A stretch of DNA of 64,000 nt, taken from Alisma plantago-aquatica (taxonomy: Eukaryota; Streptophyta; Magnoliopsida; Alismatales; Alismataceae). The DNA lies in assembly GCA_963693085.1 (NCBI GenBank), contig OY856409.1:506839803-506903802 (forward strand), written 5' to 3'. Under the pieces are notes generated by a model. That model made no database searches. It was not told the origin of the DNA and saw nothing but the letters and a program-made list of their open reading frames with translations. A program made the translations under genes and the position numbers. Position 1 is the stretch's first letter; the number at the start of each line of letters is the position of its first letter. Below are positions 46,350 through 56,479 of the stretch, in pieces.

Positions 46350-47721
46350 TGTTATGTTACTAATGTGTACTAAGTATTTCAGGTGATCAAGGAACATAAT
46401 CTAGATCCAACTACAAAGACCATGCAAATACATAAGTTTGGATACTTGTAAATCAAGTTGTACCATGAATATATTTATACTTATATATTTTCATAAAAAT
46501 TGATGGACATGATGTAAGGACTAGTGATGATCATCCAAAACCTACCCAAAACCCTATCTCGTACTCATATGAAGCCTTTAGGGTTGTTAGGTTTTATTAG
46601 ATATATCATTAGATAAGATTGTCCTATTATTTTTGCTTTAAATTGAGATCTGGGTCACTCTCGGTCGAAGTTTTTCTCGACCGAGATATAGCCATTGCAC
46701 ATTTGACTGGAGATCTAGACTGACATATATCCGTTGGAGAAAGTGTCAAACCAGAGAAAATGTCGATTGAAAATACTATGGACCAAGATGGTTTCTGGTC
46801 GACAATATTATGGACTGAGAATGTTTCTGGATGCAATTCAGCACATGGTCAAATTAGCCATTGTAATTCAATTTACTTAATCCTAACAACTTGTTTTCAT
46901 CCTAGAGCACTCTAAACACTACCCATAGTTGCTCTAACTATGTGTAAAAATTTCCTATAAATAGGAGTGGTCTTAGGACACTATAATATCAAGTTTTGCA
47001 TCCAACAATTGAGAGCATATACTCAAACTTGCATACTACTACTTGCTATCATTCTCAAGAGTTTAGGCCTATACTTTGAGTTTCCAGCATTCTAGCTTAA
47101 GCCAAATAGTAGAATCCTTCTCCATCAAATATCAACCCTTCCTAAACCTTTTGTGGAGTGGATCATCATCACTTGTCCATAAGAGCTTGATTGTATATCT
47201 TATGAAAGAGTATTGTAATCTTCTTCTTCCATTCTTAATTCTGTTACTTGTGATTGTGGTTGGTCTACTTGTATAAGTAGTGGTTCTATTCCTCGGCCCT
47301 CAGTACATCTGTAAAAGAAGAGGTGTGGCGGTTCTCTTCCTTGGCCCTTGGTTCATCTATAAAAGAAGAGGTGTGGCGGTTCTCTTCCTTGGCCCTTGGT
47401 GACTCCATAAAAGAAGAGGTGTGGGGGTGCTCTTCCTCGTCCGTCAGTGTGTCTATAAAATAAGAGGTTTGGTGGTTCTCTTCCCTATCCGGTAAAGAAG
47501 ATGGATCTATTTGCAACAATCATCTTGTAATTTATCCTCACTGATAAATTAATAAAAGTGTTTGTTGCAAATCCTAGTTGGCAACAACTAGGTAGTGGAC
47601 TAACATTGTATATGGAACCACTCTAAATCCCATCTCTCTCTTTTGGTTCTTCTTTTATTTCCGTTGCACTTTAAATTTATTTATAATTTATAAACTCTAT
47701 TCACCCCCTCTAGAATTTTCA
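46350..47721 (+). mobile_element. 3' LTR of the pol-less Copia element
   Basis: It starts TGTTATGTTACTAATG and ends GAATTTTCA. TATA box 46956-46964; minisatellite about 47277-47500; stem-loop 46659-46686. There is no polypurine tract right before it: the nearest purine runs are at about 46174-46187 and 46219-46231. Confidence 0.75.
46659..46686. repeat. TCTCGGTCGA / TCGACCGAGA stem-loop in LTR
   Basis: A perfect 10-bp inverted pair with an 8-base loop (AGTTTTTC). The 5' LTR copy near 41274-41297 has the same layout with mutated arms. Confidence 0.8.
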
Positions 47722-48640
47722 CTATGATCATTCTGCTAAAGGATTCCTCCATTTGTATGAACAAAGATGGAGATAATGGATTTTCTTGTTTCAAACCCTT
47801 TTTTGTAGGAGAAAACTAAAACTTTCTTCATTACGAGACACATACATCCAAGTTTCCACAAACAAAGAGAGATACAGATTGATAATATCCTCCATCATAC
47901 CAGTCCTTCTGACAACTGCTTATAAAAACTTCCAGTTGACCATATTGTAAGCCTTTATCATATCTAATTTGATAATCACATTATAATGAGAATCCCTCTA
48001 TTGAAATCATGCATCAATTCATTTGTATGTTTGATGTTATTATCAATATCTCTCACTCTAATGAAAGCACCTTGCTCTTCAGATATCATCTTCAACAATA
48101 AAAAGGAAATCTAATTATTGACTATGCATGCAAGCATTCTCTTTTTTTGGTCCTAGTGTGCCAACATTCTCAACATGGCATTTTCCATAGAAACCACTAT
48201 GAAGTATGAAGATAAAGAAGAATTTGAGTCTGATTTTGGTATAAGGTATAATATGTAACACTTTAAACTTCTTTGGAAAACCACTTCTGAAAAGATTTTT
48301 TTTGCAAGATCATGATATCTTATTTAGTAATGTTCTAAGTAGTTATGAAGAAAGAGATAGTGAAGCCATCTGGTCGTGTTATACTAAATCTATCCATGTG
48401 TCCGAAGGTGGATAGAATCTCCCCCTCTCTGATATCCTTTGTGGACATTATGCTTGGAATTAGAGCCAGGAGTGGGGAATCCCTTTGAGTTGAGTAGTGA
48501 CCTTTATCTCCATAGAAGAGGTAAAAAAAGTTGGATGGTTCTTTATTCATATCTTCTTGACATGATATAGAGATACCATCTTCCATAGTAATAGATTTAA
48601 CCATCTTTCCCTTTTCCACCCAATCACCATATCTTGATAA
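47722..48640 (-). pseudogene. LINE-B reverse transcriptase, N-terminal part
   Basis: Minus strand, in order: ITRPDGFTISFF (near 48370), SEEQGAFIRVRDIDNNIKHT (near 48060), NVIIKLDMIKAYNMVNWKFL (near 47950) and KGLKQENPLSPSLFIQMEE (near 47780). These are the RT blocks GPDGF, QxAFVxGR, KLDxxKAYDxVxW and GLRQGDPLSPxLF of plant LINEs, each with substitutions and separated by frame changes. The pol-less Copia element interrupts the reading just past this point. Confidence 0.8.
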
Positions 48641-48899
48641 AATTTGTGTTTATATCCCCATCCTGAAGCCATTAAATCTTTGACTTTTCTTTCCACATCA
48701 ATTCCTCCTGGTCAAGGACTATCTTCAAACCTACTTCTACCCCACTCAAAAATCTCTCATTGAATTTCATTGTGTATACATCATAATCAGTTAGAAGAGA
48801 ATTCACAACATCATGTAACAAACTTTTCTCCATGTTGATATTGCCAAAAACTTCTATGCTTCATTTTTTCAACACCCTCCTCAGATTAGACATCTTTGT

Positions 48900-49720
48900 A
48901 AACATACAATATGATGGATCTCTCCATCCTTCCATCCTACAAACTTCCTAAATCACCTACATACAATCAACATGTGTTAACCATACATCTAAAAAGGAAA
49001 AAGTAGGTGGAGACATACGCTGGGGACAATGTGAAGTAGAGAACATTAGAGACAGTGATCAGAATTGTAATTTCTCATAAGGTGTTTAAGGTTCATGCTC
49101 ATAGGTAGAGCCTTCAAAAATGTATTGATAAAACCTCTATCTAACCTTTGATAAGATGTTGGGTTTCTACACTATTTAGACCCAAGTGTATATGCTTCCT
49201 TCAAATTGAATCTCATTGTATCTAGAATCATTAATCCATCTATTGAATTCTTTTATGCCACAAAGATTAGGTTGAAAAATACCATGTTGATCCTATTAAG
49301 ACCTTACAATATTAAAATCTCTAGCTACCAACCAAAGATAAATATATGTAATATTTGAAAAGATTTCATTCCATAACCCTCTTATGTCAGATGTGTTACA
49401 TTTAACATACATTGCTATAATGAAGAAATCATCCCATGAGCATCCACAATCTGAACTATGATGCATTCCTGATAGGATGTTATCACAATTGGTGCTAATC
49501 TGGCATCCACATAGATCTATATTTTTCCATTAACATCTTTTTGTGAGCACACCACTCTAAATCTCACCATATCAATAAGATCTTAAACTTTCTCTGTATG
49601 AATCAAGGGCACTAACAGGGCAACAAAAGCCAATTTTTGTCTTCTACATAGCATGCCTAACATTGTCTTGGTTCTAAAGTCATGACCCCTCTAGTATTCT
49701 ATATAAAAAATTTAACCATA
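48900..49720 (-). pseudogene. LINE-B APE endonuclease
   Basis: Decayed. The minus strand shows RTKTMLGMLCRRQKLAF (near 49650), WLVARDFNIVRS (near 49320; the GDFN box is RDFN), FNRWINDSRYNEIQFEGSIY and finally YNSDHCL (near 49055), corresponding to the SDH block. There are several stops. Confidence 0.65.
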
Positions 49721-49753
49721 TGGAATAACAAAACAATCATGTCAGATGATCTG

Positions 49754-51230
49754 TCACCTAAATCCCTTAGCAACTTTGTCTCCCTCATTTGAAGCTACCT
49801 CATTTTGAATCTCATGATCGAATTGAAAGAGATTCCCCATCACCAAAATAGTAATCCCCTCACCATCCCTATCTTCCTCAGACAATATCATCTCTTGTTG
49901 TAGTCTGTTGTATAGTATGCAATATGTTCTTCCTTGTACATAGAAATCATGTTCCATTTTGTCCATGCTAGCTCATTTTAGGGTCCTTTTGTGGGATTAA
50001 AATATGTTTTGTAGAAGGGGCTCACAAAATTTCGCATTTCTCTCTATTGTGTGACAGTCCTTTGACCATCTTTGTCACATAACCTCCTCATATTCAAAAA
50101 TTTACATGGTCATTTTGTCACCCTTTCTTCTTCCCCTTTCTTATTAAGGGAATCATTCACCAAAGGAGGATCACTATCAAGAACTTCCTTCACCAAATTC
50201 TAAGATGATGTTTCTTTATCTCCCATGCATTTCCTTCTATCATCCTCCATATTCACATTATGTCTCAATGAGAGAGAGCATGCTTCAACATGAATCTAGA
50301 ACTCTTTAGCCATATTTGTGAGGAAGTCAAGGATCCCAACACAACATCTACCATGGCAATCTTAGATAACTTAGCATAAAATCGTAAATGACATAATGAC
50401 AGAAAGAAATTTTGGTACATTCACACTAAAAGCTTCCAGAAAATAAAGAATCCATATTTCTTTATTAGTTGCTTTCCTCCATATCAATACACCAACCAAG
50501 GTTTCGAAAGATGAAATCATCTTTGTAATAGATCCATCATCTCTACATGCCAAGGGTACCTCCTCTATCCAATACCAAGCTTTTTCCATTGCTCTACTAG
50601 GAGAAATTTTTGTGGCATCTTTAATATACCATCTCAAATCCACACTTTTTTCAGAAGATAACTTTGCCTTTAAAACATCCATCTCAGAAATGAAGAAGAT
50701 CATCGTCTTTCATTTTGCAACCCTGATCATCTTCTAAGCATGAGGCCATATATGTCCCAGATCTTCTTTAATGACTGACCAAGTAGAATCATCATGCCAT
50801 TCAATCAGTAAGGCATTTTGAGTGTCTGTAATTACACTTTCTCAAATAGAATCCCCTTATTTCTACACCACATATACTCCTTTAGGATCATGTAAATTAT
50901 GCACTCTTGGTATTGGAATATCCCCATATCTCTAGGTGCTCAAGGGAGCAAAATCCACCCTAATACAAATATTTGGATGTTGAGGTTTCTCCTTCACCAG
51001 ACATCTACTAATCATGTGACTTGGATGGATACATTTGTAATAGACTTTATCCAACTAACATTGAGCTTGCAAACAGTCTTAGTTCAAACATCTGAAGCAT
51101 ACATTTATAGCGATGTAGTAAAAAGTATTTTTTCTTATCACAAAGTCGCCCCTCTTCTTCATCATATTCATTTGATTGATCACAATAGTGAAACCTTCTT
51201 CATATTCTATGCCCTATGTATTAGCATTAT
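49754..51230 (-). pseudogene. LINE-B ORF1 region
   Basis: At 50371-50703 the sequence EKAWYWIEEVPLACRDDGSI, TKMISSFETLVGV, and WILYFLEAFSVNVPKFLSVI fits the DUF4283-type core (W-x-x-I-x-x-x-P-L, V-G pattern) of plant LINE ORF1 or gag-like proteins. Further 5', near 51010-51070, YYKCIHPSHMISRC resembles a zinc knuckle, though its order relative to the core is unusual. 49754-49966 is an acidic tail. The true 5' end cannot be placed. Confidence 0.5.
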
Positions 51231-51955
51231 CTAGAAGTGATTTTGGAACCATAGATACATCCTCTGATGCCTCCTTATCAGATTGTATTTCCTCAAAAAG
51301 GTGGGAATGCTCTCAACCACAAATTTTGAGATCCCTTCTTTTTGATGTTTCCTTCTATAAACGACTATGCTCATTGGGCCCCGATATCATCCTTGATGAT
51401 TGTGAGGGGAAGTACAAGGGCTGGTTGGTCATGGAAACCTACTGGAAGAGAGTTTAGGTGGAAGAACACTTAGTAGGGAGTGGGTACTCTTGATAGAAAA
51501 TCATTGCCCCGATGCGCTATTGCCCATGAATGCTCTATCCTTCACGAAGGGTTTGGAGCACCAAAGACCTACCTTGTCCATCCTGTCTCTGAAGTATCAA
51601 TCCTTGGTTTTGTACCCTTACAAGATGCCAAAGAGGATGATAGAGAACCTACCTTGTTTGACTAGATGGGAATATCGGTTCTCAACACCCTCTTGGTGAT
51701 CTCACAACCCCAGATACACAATCCGCTCACTAGAGAAACTAGCACCGACCATGCAAGGCTCCCTCAAGGCAATTGTTAAAATTTCCTGCTCCGCTCTGCT
51801 ACATGAAAAAGATGATCTGTGCTTTATTACAATTAGATTTGGCAATCAGGGAGTCTAGCCTTACAAATATTTCATCAAGAAATATCAAAACCATAAGGAG
51901 TGCATGTAAACAAACATTAGACCAATGTTATCTGATGTAGGGCTTTGACACCCTA

Positions 51956-51971
51956 TGATCTTAGCCAAAAG
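51956..51971 (-). other. Short U2 snRNA-like match
   Basis: The minus strand reads CTTTTGGCTAAGATCA, identical to bases just after the 5' end of U2 snRNA. Flanking sequence does not continue the U2 gene convincingly. It may be a fragment of a U2-derived pseudogene or chance. Confidence 0.3.
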
Positions 51972-54020
51972 TGGGTGGAAAAGTGCAACTTAGGTAGAAT
52001 AAGAATGCCCTACATATAACGAGTGGAAAATGACACTCAAGAAGGTAAAAGGGCGTCCTATGTATGGTTGTACTCATGTACTACTATTAAAAATAAATTA
52101 ATCTAAACCAACACATAAATAGAGAAAGTCAAGTTAAAGTTTACTCAAATCTTCACATATTTCAAGAAAAGGATGAGCACATCTTCATAAGCAGTAAATC
52201 CAGGTAAAAAAACCATAGAAAATATAATCACACAATTTCAATAAAACTTTAGGGAAATAATCCCATAAGAGATTGAATTCCAAAGTGATATACAAGTAAT
52301 CAAGGGATATCAATAGATGCCTCATAAGGGAAAAAGTTGGTTGTTCATATTAGTAATGTATAGAAAAATAGGGAAGATGCATATACCTTAATTGAAAGCC
52401 TAAATATCCATTACATCACAAAGATCAGTGCCAAGGTCACAAAACCTACCATGAAACTCACCATAGACCAGTATGCAACCCCAATGTTTCTCAAACAAGC
52501 CCAGGCATTTGAGGTTGGGTGTATTCAAGAAGAGTAGGGGGTACTCTTGGCATCAACACAAGCCCAAGAACTATAAAAGCTTCTCTTCATGCCGAGGAAG
52601 TCTCCTTGCCAAAAAATGAGAAGGAAATGGCTAGAGGGAACATAAATTGACCACATTCCTTCCAAATGTATATGGATTTGACAAAAAAGTAAGGAACATG
52701 TTTAGATGAACGTAACTATGTATTCCATGAAGCACTTTGATGCTCATGTAGTTTTGGTTTTATGGGAAAGTTAGTAAGGATATATCTAGTTTTGAAGTCT
52801 AAGAACCATAGAAAGAATGATTTTAGAGTTTCTTTCTTATCTGGATTTTGGAAGCAATAAGTTATATTCCCATACATAAACAAAGAGGGAACCACCAGGG
52901 TATAAAATCTCACTGAGAGGAGAATGATATATATAGTAAAACTAAGAATGACAGTTGAGGTTGTTGTTCATATGCTTCCTTTTGTAGATATAGGATTTAG
53001 TGTGATAGAAAGTTCTTTAGGAAAATATAACCTAAGAAAACAATAATATATCCTTATATCCTAGTATTATTATCTTTTCATATATATTCTATTTAAGGAA
53101 ACAAAAAATAAGTAAAAAAGAGTAATTTGATACTACTTTCTTGTTTGAGATTGTTCAGTGGATTATTTAAATGTAAAAGTGTTTTTAATGTTATATCATT
53201 ATAATGTATATATCATTTTCTTTTATATTTATGACCCTTTAGTGATCACCAACTCAAAAGGGAAGTGTATAATATTTTATATATCTTTTCACATTAATTT
53301 TCCATTAAGCATGCATAATAGAATTTCCTTCTAGGAAAAGGCATCTATTTAGGTAATGTAAATTTGGGTTCTAATTTTTATTTTCAATCTTTCCAAAACT
53401 ATTCCAGTCGTACTCATTACAAATTGAATTATATTAATTACTTATAAGATAAAACATTTATTGATATTCTTGGTATCTATAGTATATCATTCTTTTCAGT
53501 TTGTCTCAAATAGAATGATGATGAGATTATCAAATTGATTATTCTACATTTTTAAGGATTTGCAAAGTACATAGGCAAGATAGTTAAGAAAAATGTGCAA
53601 ACCATTTTATTATGACTTCTCAATTGATATTTTTTCCCTTTATTATATGTGCTTTATGATGCAAAATACTTCCAATGGATTGTAACTTCATGGGAGTCTA
53701 TTTCTTTTACGGTACTCTAGAGAGGAATATTATACCTACATGCTAATTTATATATAAGAGAGATACCAATATATGGTTTTTTTTTGTAATTAATATATTT
53801 AATTGATTGGAATAATGTCATTAAATTCCATGTATCACCATATTTGGATATTATAATTTTATTGAAATTCTTTATGATGAACAATTTCACACATTTACTA
53901 CACATAAAGCATTACTTTTCCAAAAAACAATTTGTTAGCCAAATGTAATATAAACTGTCACACTTGTATGAAATACCCATCATTATTTATTTAGACTTTT
54001 ATGCATTTGTTTAACATTGA

Positions 54021-54090
54021 CATATATATATACATATATATATATTTACATATATATACATATATATATATTTATATATATATATATATC
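54021..54090. repeat. TA-rich microsatellite
   Basis: Interrupted (TA)n with CA and TTTA variants over 70 bp. Confidence 0.9.
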
Positions 54091-54408
54091 ATAATATCTA
54101 TTTCTACATGCCTTGTAAGTATTATTGGGTGTGTTTATTGAATCATGGCATAATTGTTTGTGAATATACATTTATAAATTATAAACTAAGTTTACCAATA
54201 TTGTTACACGTTACACCATCATAAATTCTTATATTTCTTTTTCTTTCAAATTTCAACTCGTACTTTTATTATTTTAATTCATCTTGGAAATAACAACAAG
54301 TTTCCCAATTTATGTTAATTTTCTCAATAATAAGAAGCTGACTTCTATGACCAATAAGAAAGGAGAAAACTACTTTCCTCACTAGTTTCCACTTTTTGAT
54401 ATTTTTAA

Positions 54409-54434
54409 ACACACACACACATGTGTGTGTGTAT
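54409..54434. repeat. (AC)6 AT (GT)n palindromic repeat
   Basis: ACACACACACAC followed by ATGTGTGTGTGTAT is self-complementary and could form a hairpin or alternate DNA structure. Confidence 0.85.
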
Positions 54435-54563
54435 AACATGTGTTGTAAGTGAAGTAAATTTCTAATGCATTTATCTTTACCTTTTAGTCATTTAGTTATT
54501 ATATTCATTTTTGACTCTTCTTTTTCTCTATCATCTAGTTATAGGAAAACTCTAGAAAATTCA

Positions 54564-54725
54564 TGTTGATCAAGTCCCTCTTCCCTAAGTGGAGCTTTTG
54601 TGCTTACATGGAAATCATGGGTCGTCTATCAACCAGGGATAAAATCACTAAATGGGGTCTTAATTGTGAACCTGTCTTCCTTCTCTGCAATAAGTTTCCT
54701 AAATCTCAAAAGAGTTTTTTAGCAT
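54564..54725 (+). pseudogene. LINE zf-RVT fragment (plus strand)
   Basis: The plus frame FPKWSFCAYMEIMGRLSTRD, KITKWGLNCEPVFLLCNK, FPKSQKSF matches the second half of zf-RVT domains of plant LINEs (P.xxxFxxWLxxxGRLxTRDRLxxWG...CxLC...ExxxHLF). It ends at a stop. The following 400 bp to an A run near 55125 could be the LINE 3' tail. Its orientation is opposite to LINE-B and LINE-D. Confidence 0.6.
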
Positions 54726-55275
54726 GAGTTGACCGCTTATTTGTGGAGAAGAGGAGAGCTAAAATGTAGAAGGGGTGGTGTGACCCCCCTTGGGATGAAC
54801 AAAGATTTACTTTGGATCTTTGAGGTGGCAAGAAGCAAATTGAGAAATATGATTTTGGGGGAATCTTCTTTACTTCCCTTATTTTCCACATATGAGGTGA
54901 AAGGAATGGAAGGTTGAGAGGTAGAAGAGCCCATGATAATCTCAACAATTTTGATGTAGTTATTAATAGCTTGGTGTGGTTTTTTTAAAGAAAACCCAAA
55001 GAACATGGTGGGGGTTGATACCATGGTTCTTAGGATGGTGGGGTCTCTGGTAGACTATGTACAATATGAGGGGTTTTTGATGCTTTCCCCTATACACCTT
55101 TTTGACCATAGTAATATCTTACCTTATTAAAAAAATACTCCAGAAAAATTAATAATAATACTAACTCTGATTGAAACATTAATTTAATAAATTCTCACTT
55201 AATATCTCAAAATAATTATAAATAGAGGAGAGTGATATGGAGGTGAGTAAGATTATATTCTGTTATCACACACAC

Positions 55276-55357
<82 letters not shown>

Positions 55358-55459
55358 AAATATTAGCATTCACTATAATAAACGACTGTTTTGAGGCAAC
55401 ACAACTTTTCCTGGTAAAAGTAGATCTAGTCTATTTGCCCAACTAGCATCTTTCATAGT
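54726..55459. other. No gene recognised; long AT microsatellite
   Basis: Overlapping short ORFs occur on both strands near 54729-55024 without domains. An (AC)n tract (55267-55278) runs into about 38 AT units (55279-55354). The ORF through the AT tract (55237-55446) is an artefact of the repeat. Confidence 0.6.
55279..55354. repeat. (AT)n microsatellite, about 38 units
   Basis: An uninterrupted AT dinucleotide run of about 76 bp, preceded by (AC)6. Confidence 0.95.
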
Positions 55460-56450
55460 AAAAACTGAGGTAGTAAGTGCTTCAACTTAGCTGGTGAAGG
55501 GTGCCCCAATGATAGTGTAACTGGACGCCGGTCACAGAAGTAGTCAGGAATGCAATAGTCGTTGGTGTGTCTAGGTAGTATAATCCGTTTAGTCCCTCAT
55601 GGCCCAAACCAATATTCATCCTCGTGTGTAGATCTAGTCTGTGCTAGTAGAGAAAAATTGCCATCCATAGAAGTCTTAGCAGAGGAAGCCAACCATTCTT
55701 GGAGCAACTTCTCAAACTTAGATTGAATCTGGTTGGCAAAAGGTGGAGCAGACGAAGAAGCTGGGGCATCAAGTTGTTATGATGAAACTTTATTTGCCCA
55801 AGTAGATTTTCCATGCTTGATCCAACAACAATCTTCAATATGATTGGTGAACTTGAAAAAGTTGCAGTAGCACTATTCAATAGATGAGGAGTCATAACTA
55901 GATGAGTACAAACAATGACCATGGCTGGTAGTAGAGCACCGTCGACTATGGGCACGACCACAACCACAAAAAGAATCACTGAACAAAAAGGGTTGCTCCA
56001 TTAGAAGAGTCAAGAGACACTTGAGAGATAGAATATAAGTGCTGTACATGTTTCAAAACATCTCACAAAGTAGGTAGAGGATCAATGGATAAAATATGAT
56101 CAATAACACCTAAAAGGAGGGTGGTAACCCAACTAGGAACTGAACAATCTGAAACTCATTGTCACTGTCATTGGGCTTCCTTAATATTAGACGTGAGTGG
56201 ATGGTAAATCTCGAATTCATCCTAGAGTGTGCAACACTAATTATAGTAGTCTTCTATAGGATCAATATTAGTGTACTCCTTCTTGGCCAAGTGTTTGAAG
56301 ATATCAAACACTTTCTTATGATTTTTTTGATGAGAGTACATGTGGGAAAGTTGATCCCACATGTCATTAGTGTTTGTAAGGTATGCCCAGAGAGCCAATC
56401 ATGTGATGATTTACATGGTATAAACCATAAAGGATTAGATTAATACATAT
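55460..56450 (-). pseudogene. Copia gag to pre-integrase fragment
   Basis: Minus strand. 56100-56440 reads NTNDMWDQLSHMYSHQKNHK, FDIFKHLAKKEY, IDPIEDYYN and DEFEIYHPL, a Copia gag (UBN2 type). 55780-55900 has a zinc-knuckle remnant (NHIEDCCWIKHGKSTWANK, first Cys pair degraded). 55640-55750 has PPFANQIQSKFEKLLQEWLA. Near 55520-55600 come NGLYYLD and, in another frame, LGHPSPAKLKHLLP of the pre-integrase domain. Protease sequence between them appears to be missing. The piece has no LTRs nearby that I can pair. Confidence 0.7.
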
Positions 56451-56479
56451 AAAGGCAAGCTTCCAATTCTTTCTGTTTC

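Larger units (their letters stand above)
40974..47721 (+). mobile_element. Copia-type element without pol (gag stub only)
   Basis: LTRs at about 40974-42444 and 46350-47721 bracket 3.9 kb. A primer site (42447-42457) follows the left LTR, so the element is plus-strand. Only a gag N-terminal stub is recognisable; there is no protease, integrase or RT. The exact outer ends are uncertain because TG...CA and a duplication do not agree cleanly (CTATTA at 40973-40978 versus CTATGA at 47722-47727). It interrupts the LINE-B RT. Confidence 0.75.
51231..54563. other. No gene recognised, AT-rich sequence
   Basis: Short ORFs at 51480-51699 have no domain I know. At 51956-51971 a 16-base match to the 5' part of U2 snRNA occurs on the minus strand. 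From about 52920 on the sequence is very AT-rich, with microsatellites at 54021-54090 and 54409-54434. Confidence 0.5.

Noticed and set aside
51480..51699. Two overlapping plus-strand ORFs of 61 and 69 codons as a host gene
   Set aside because: No domain, no splice context, no neighbouring exons; ORFs this short arise by chance in a 64-kb window.
55237..55446. 69-codon ORF with an Ile-Tyr repeat
   Set aside because: It is the translation of the AT microsatellite.
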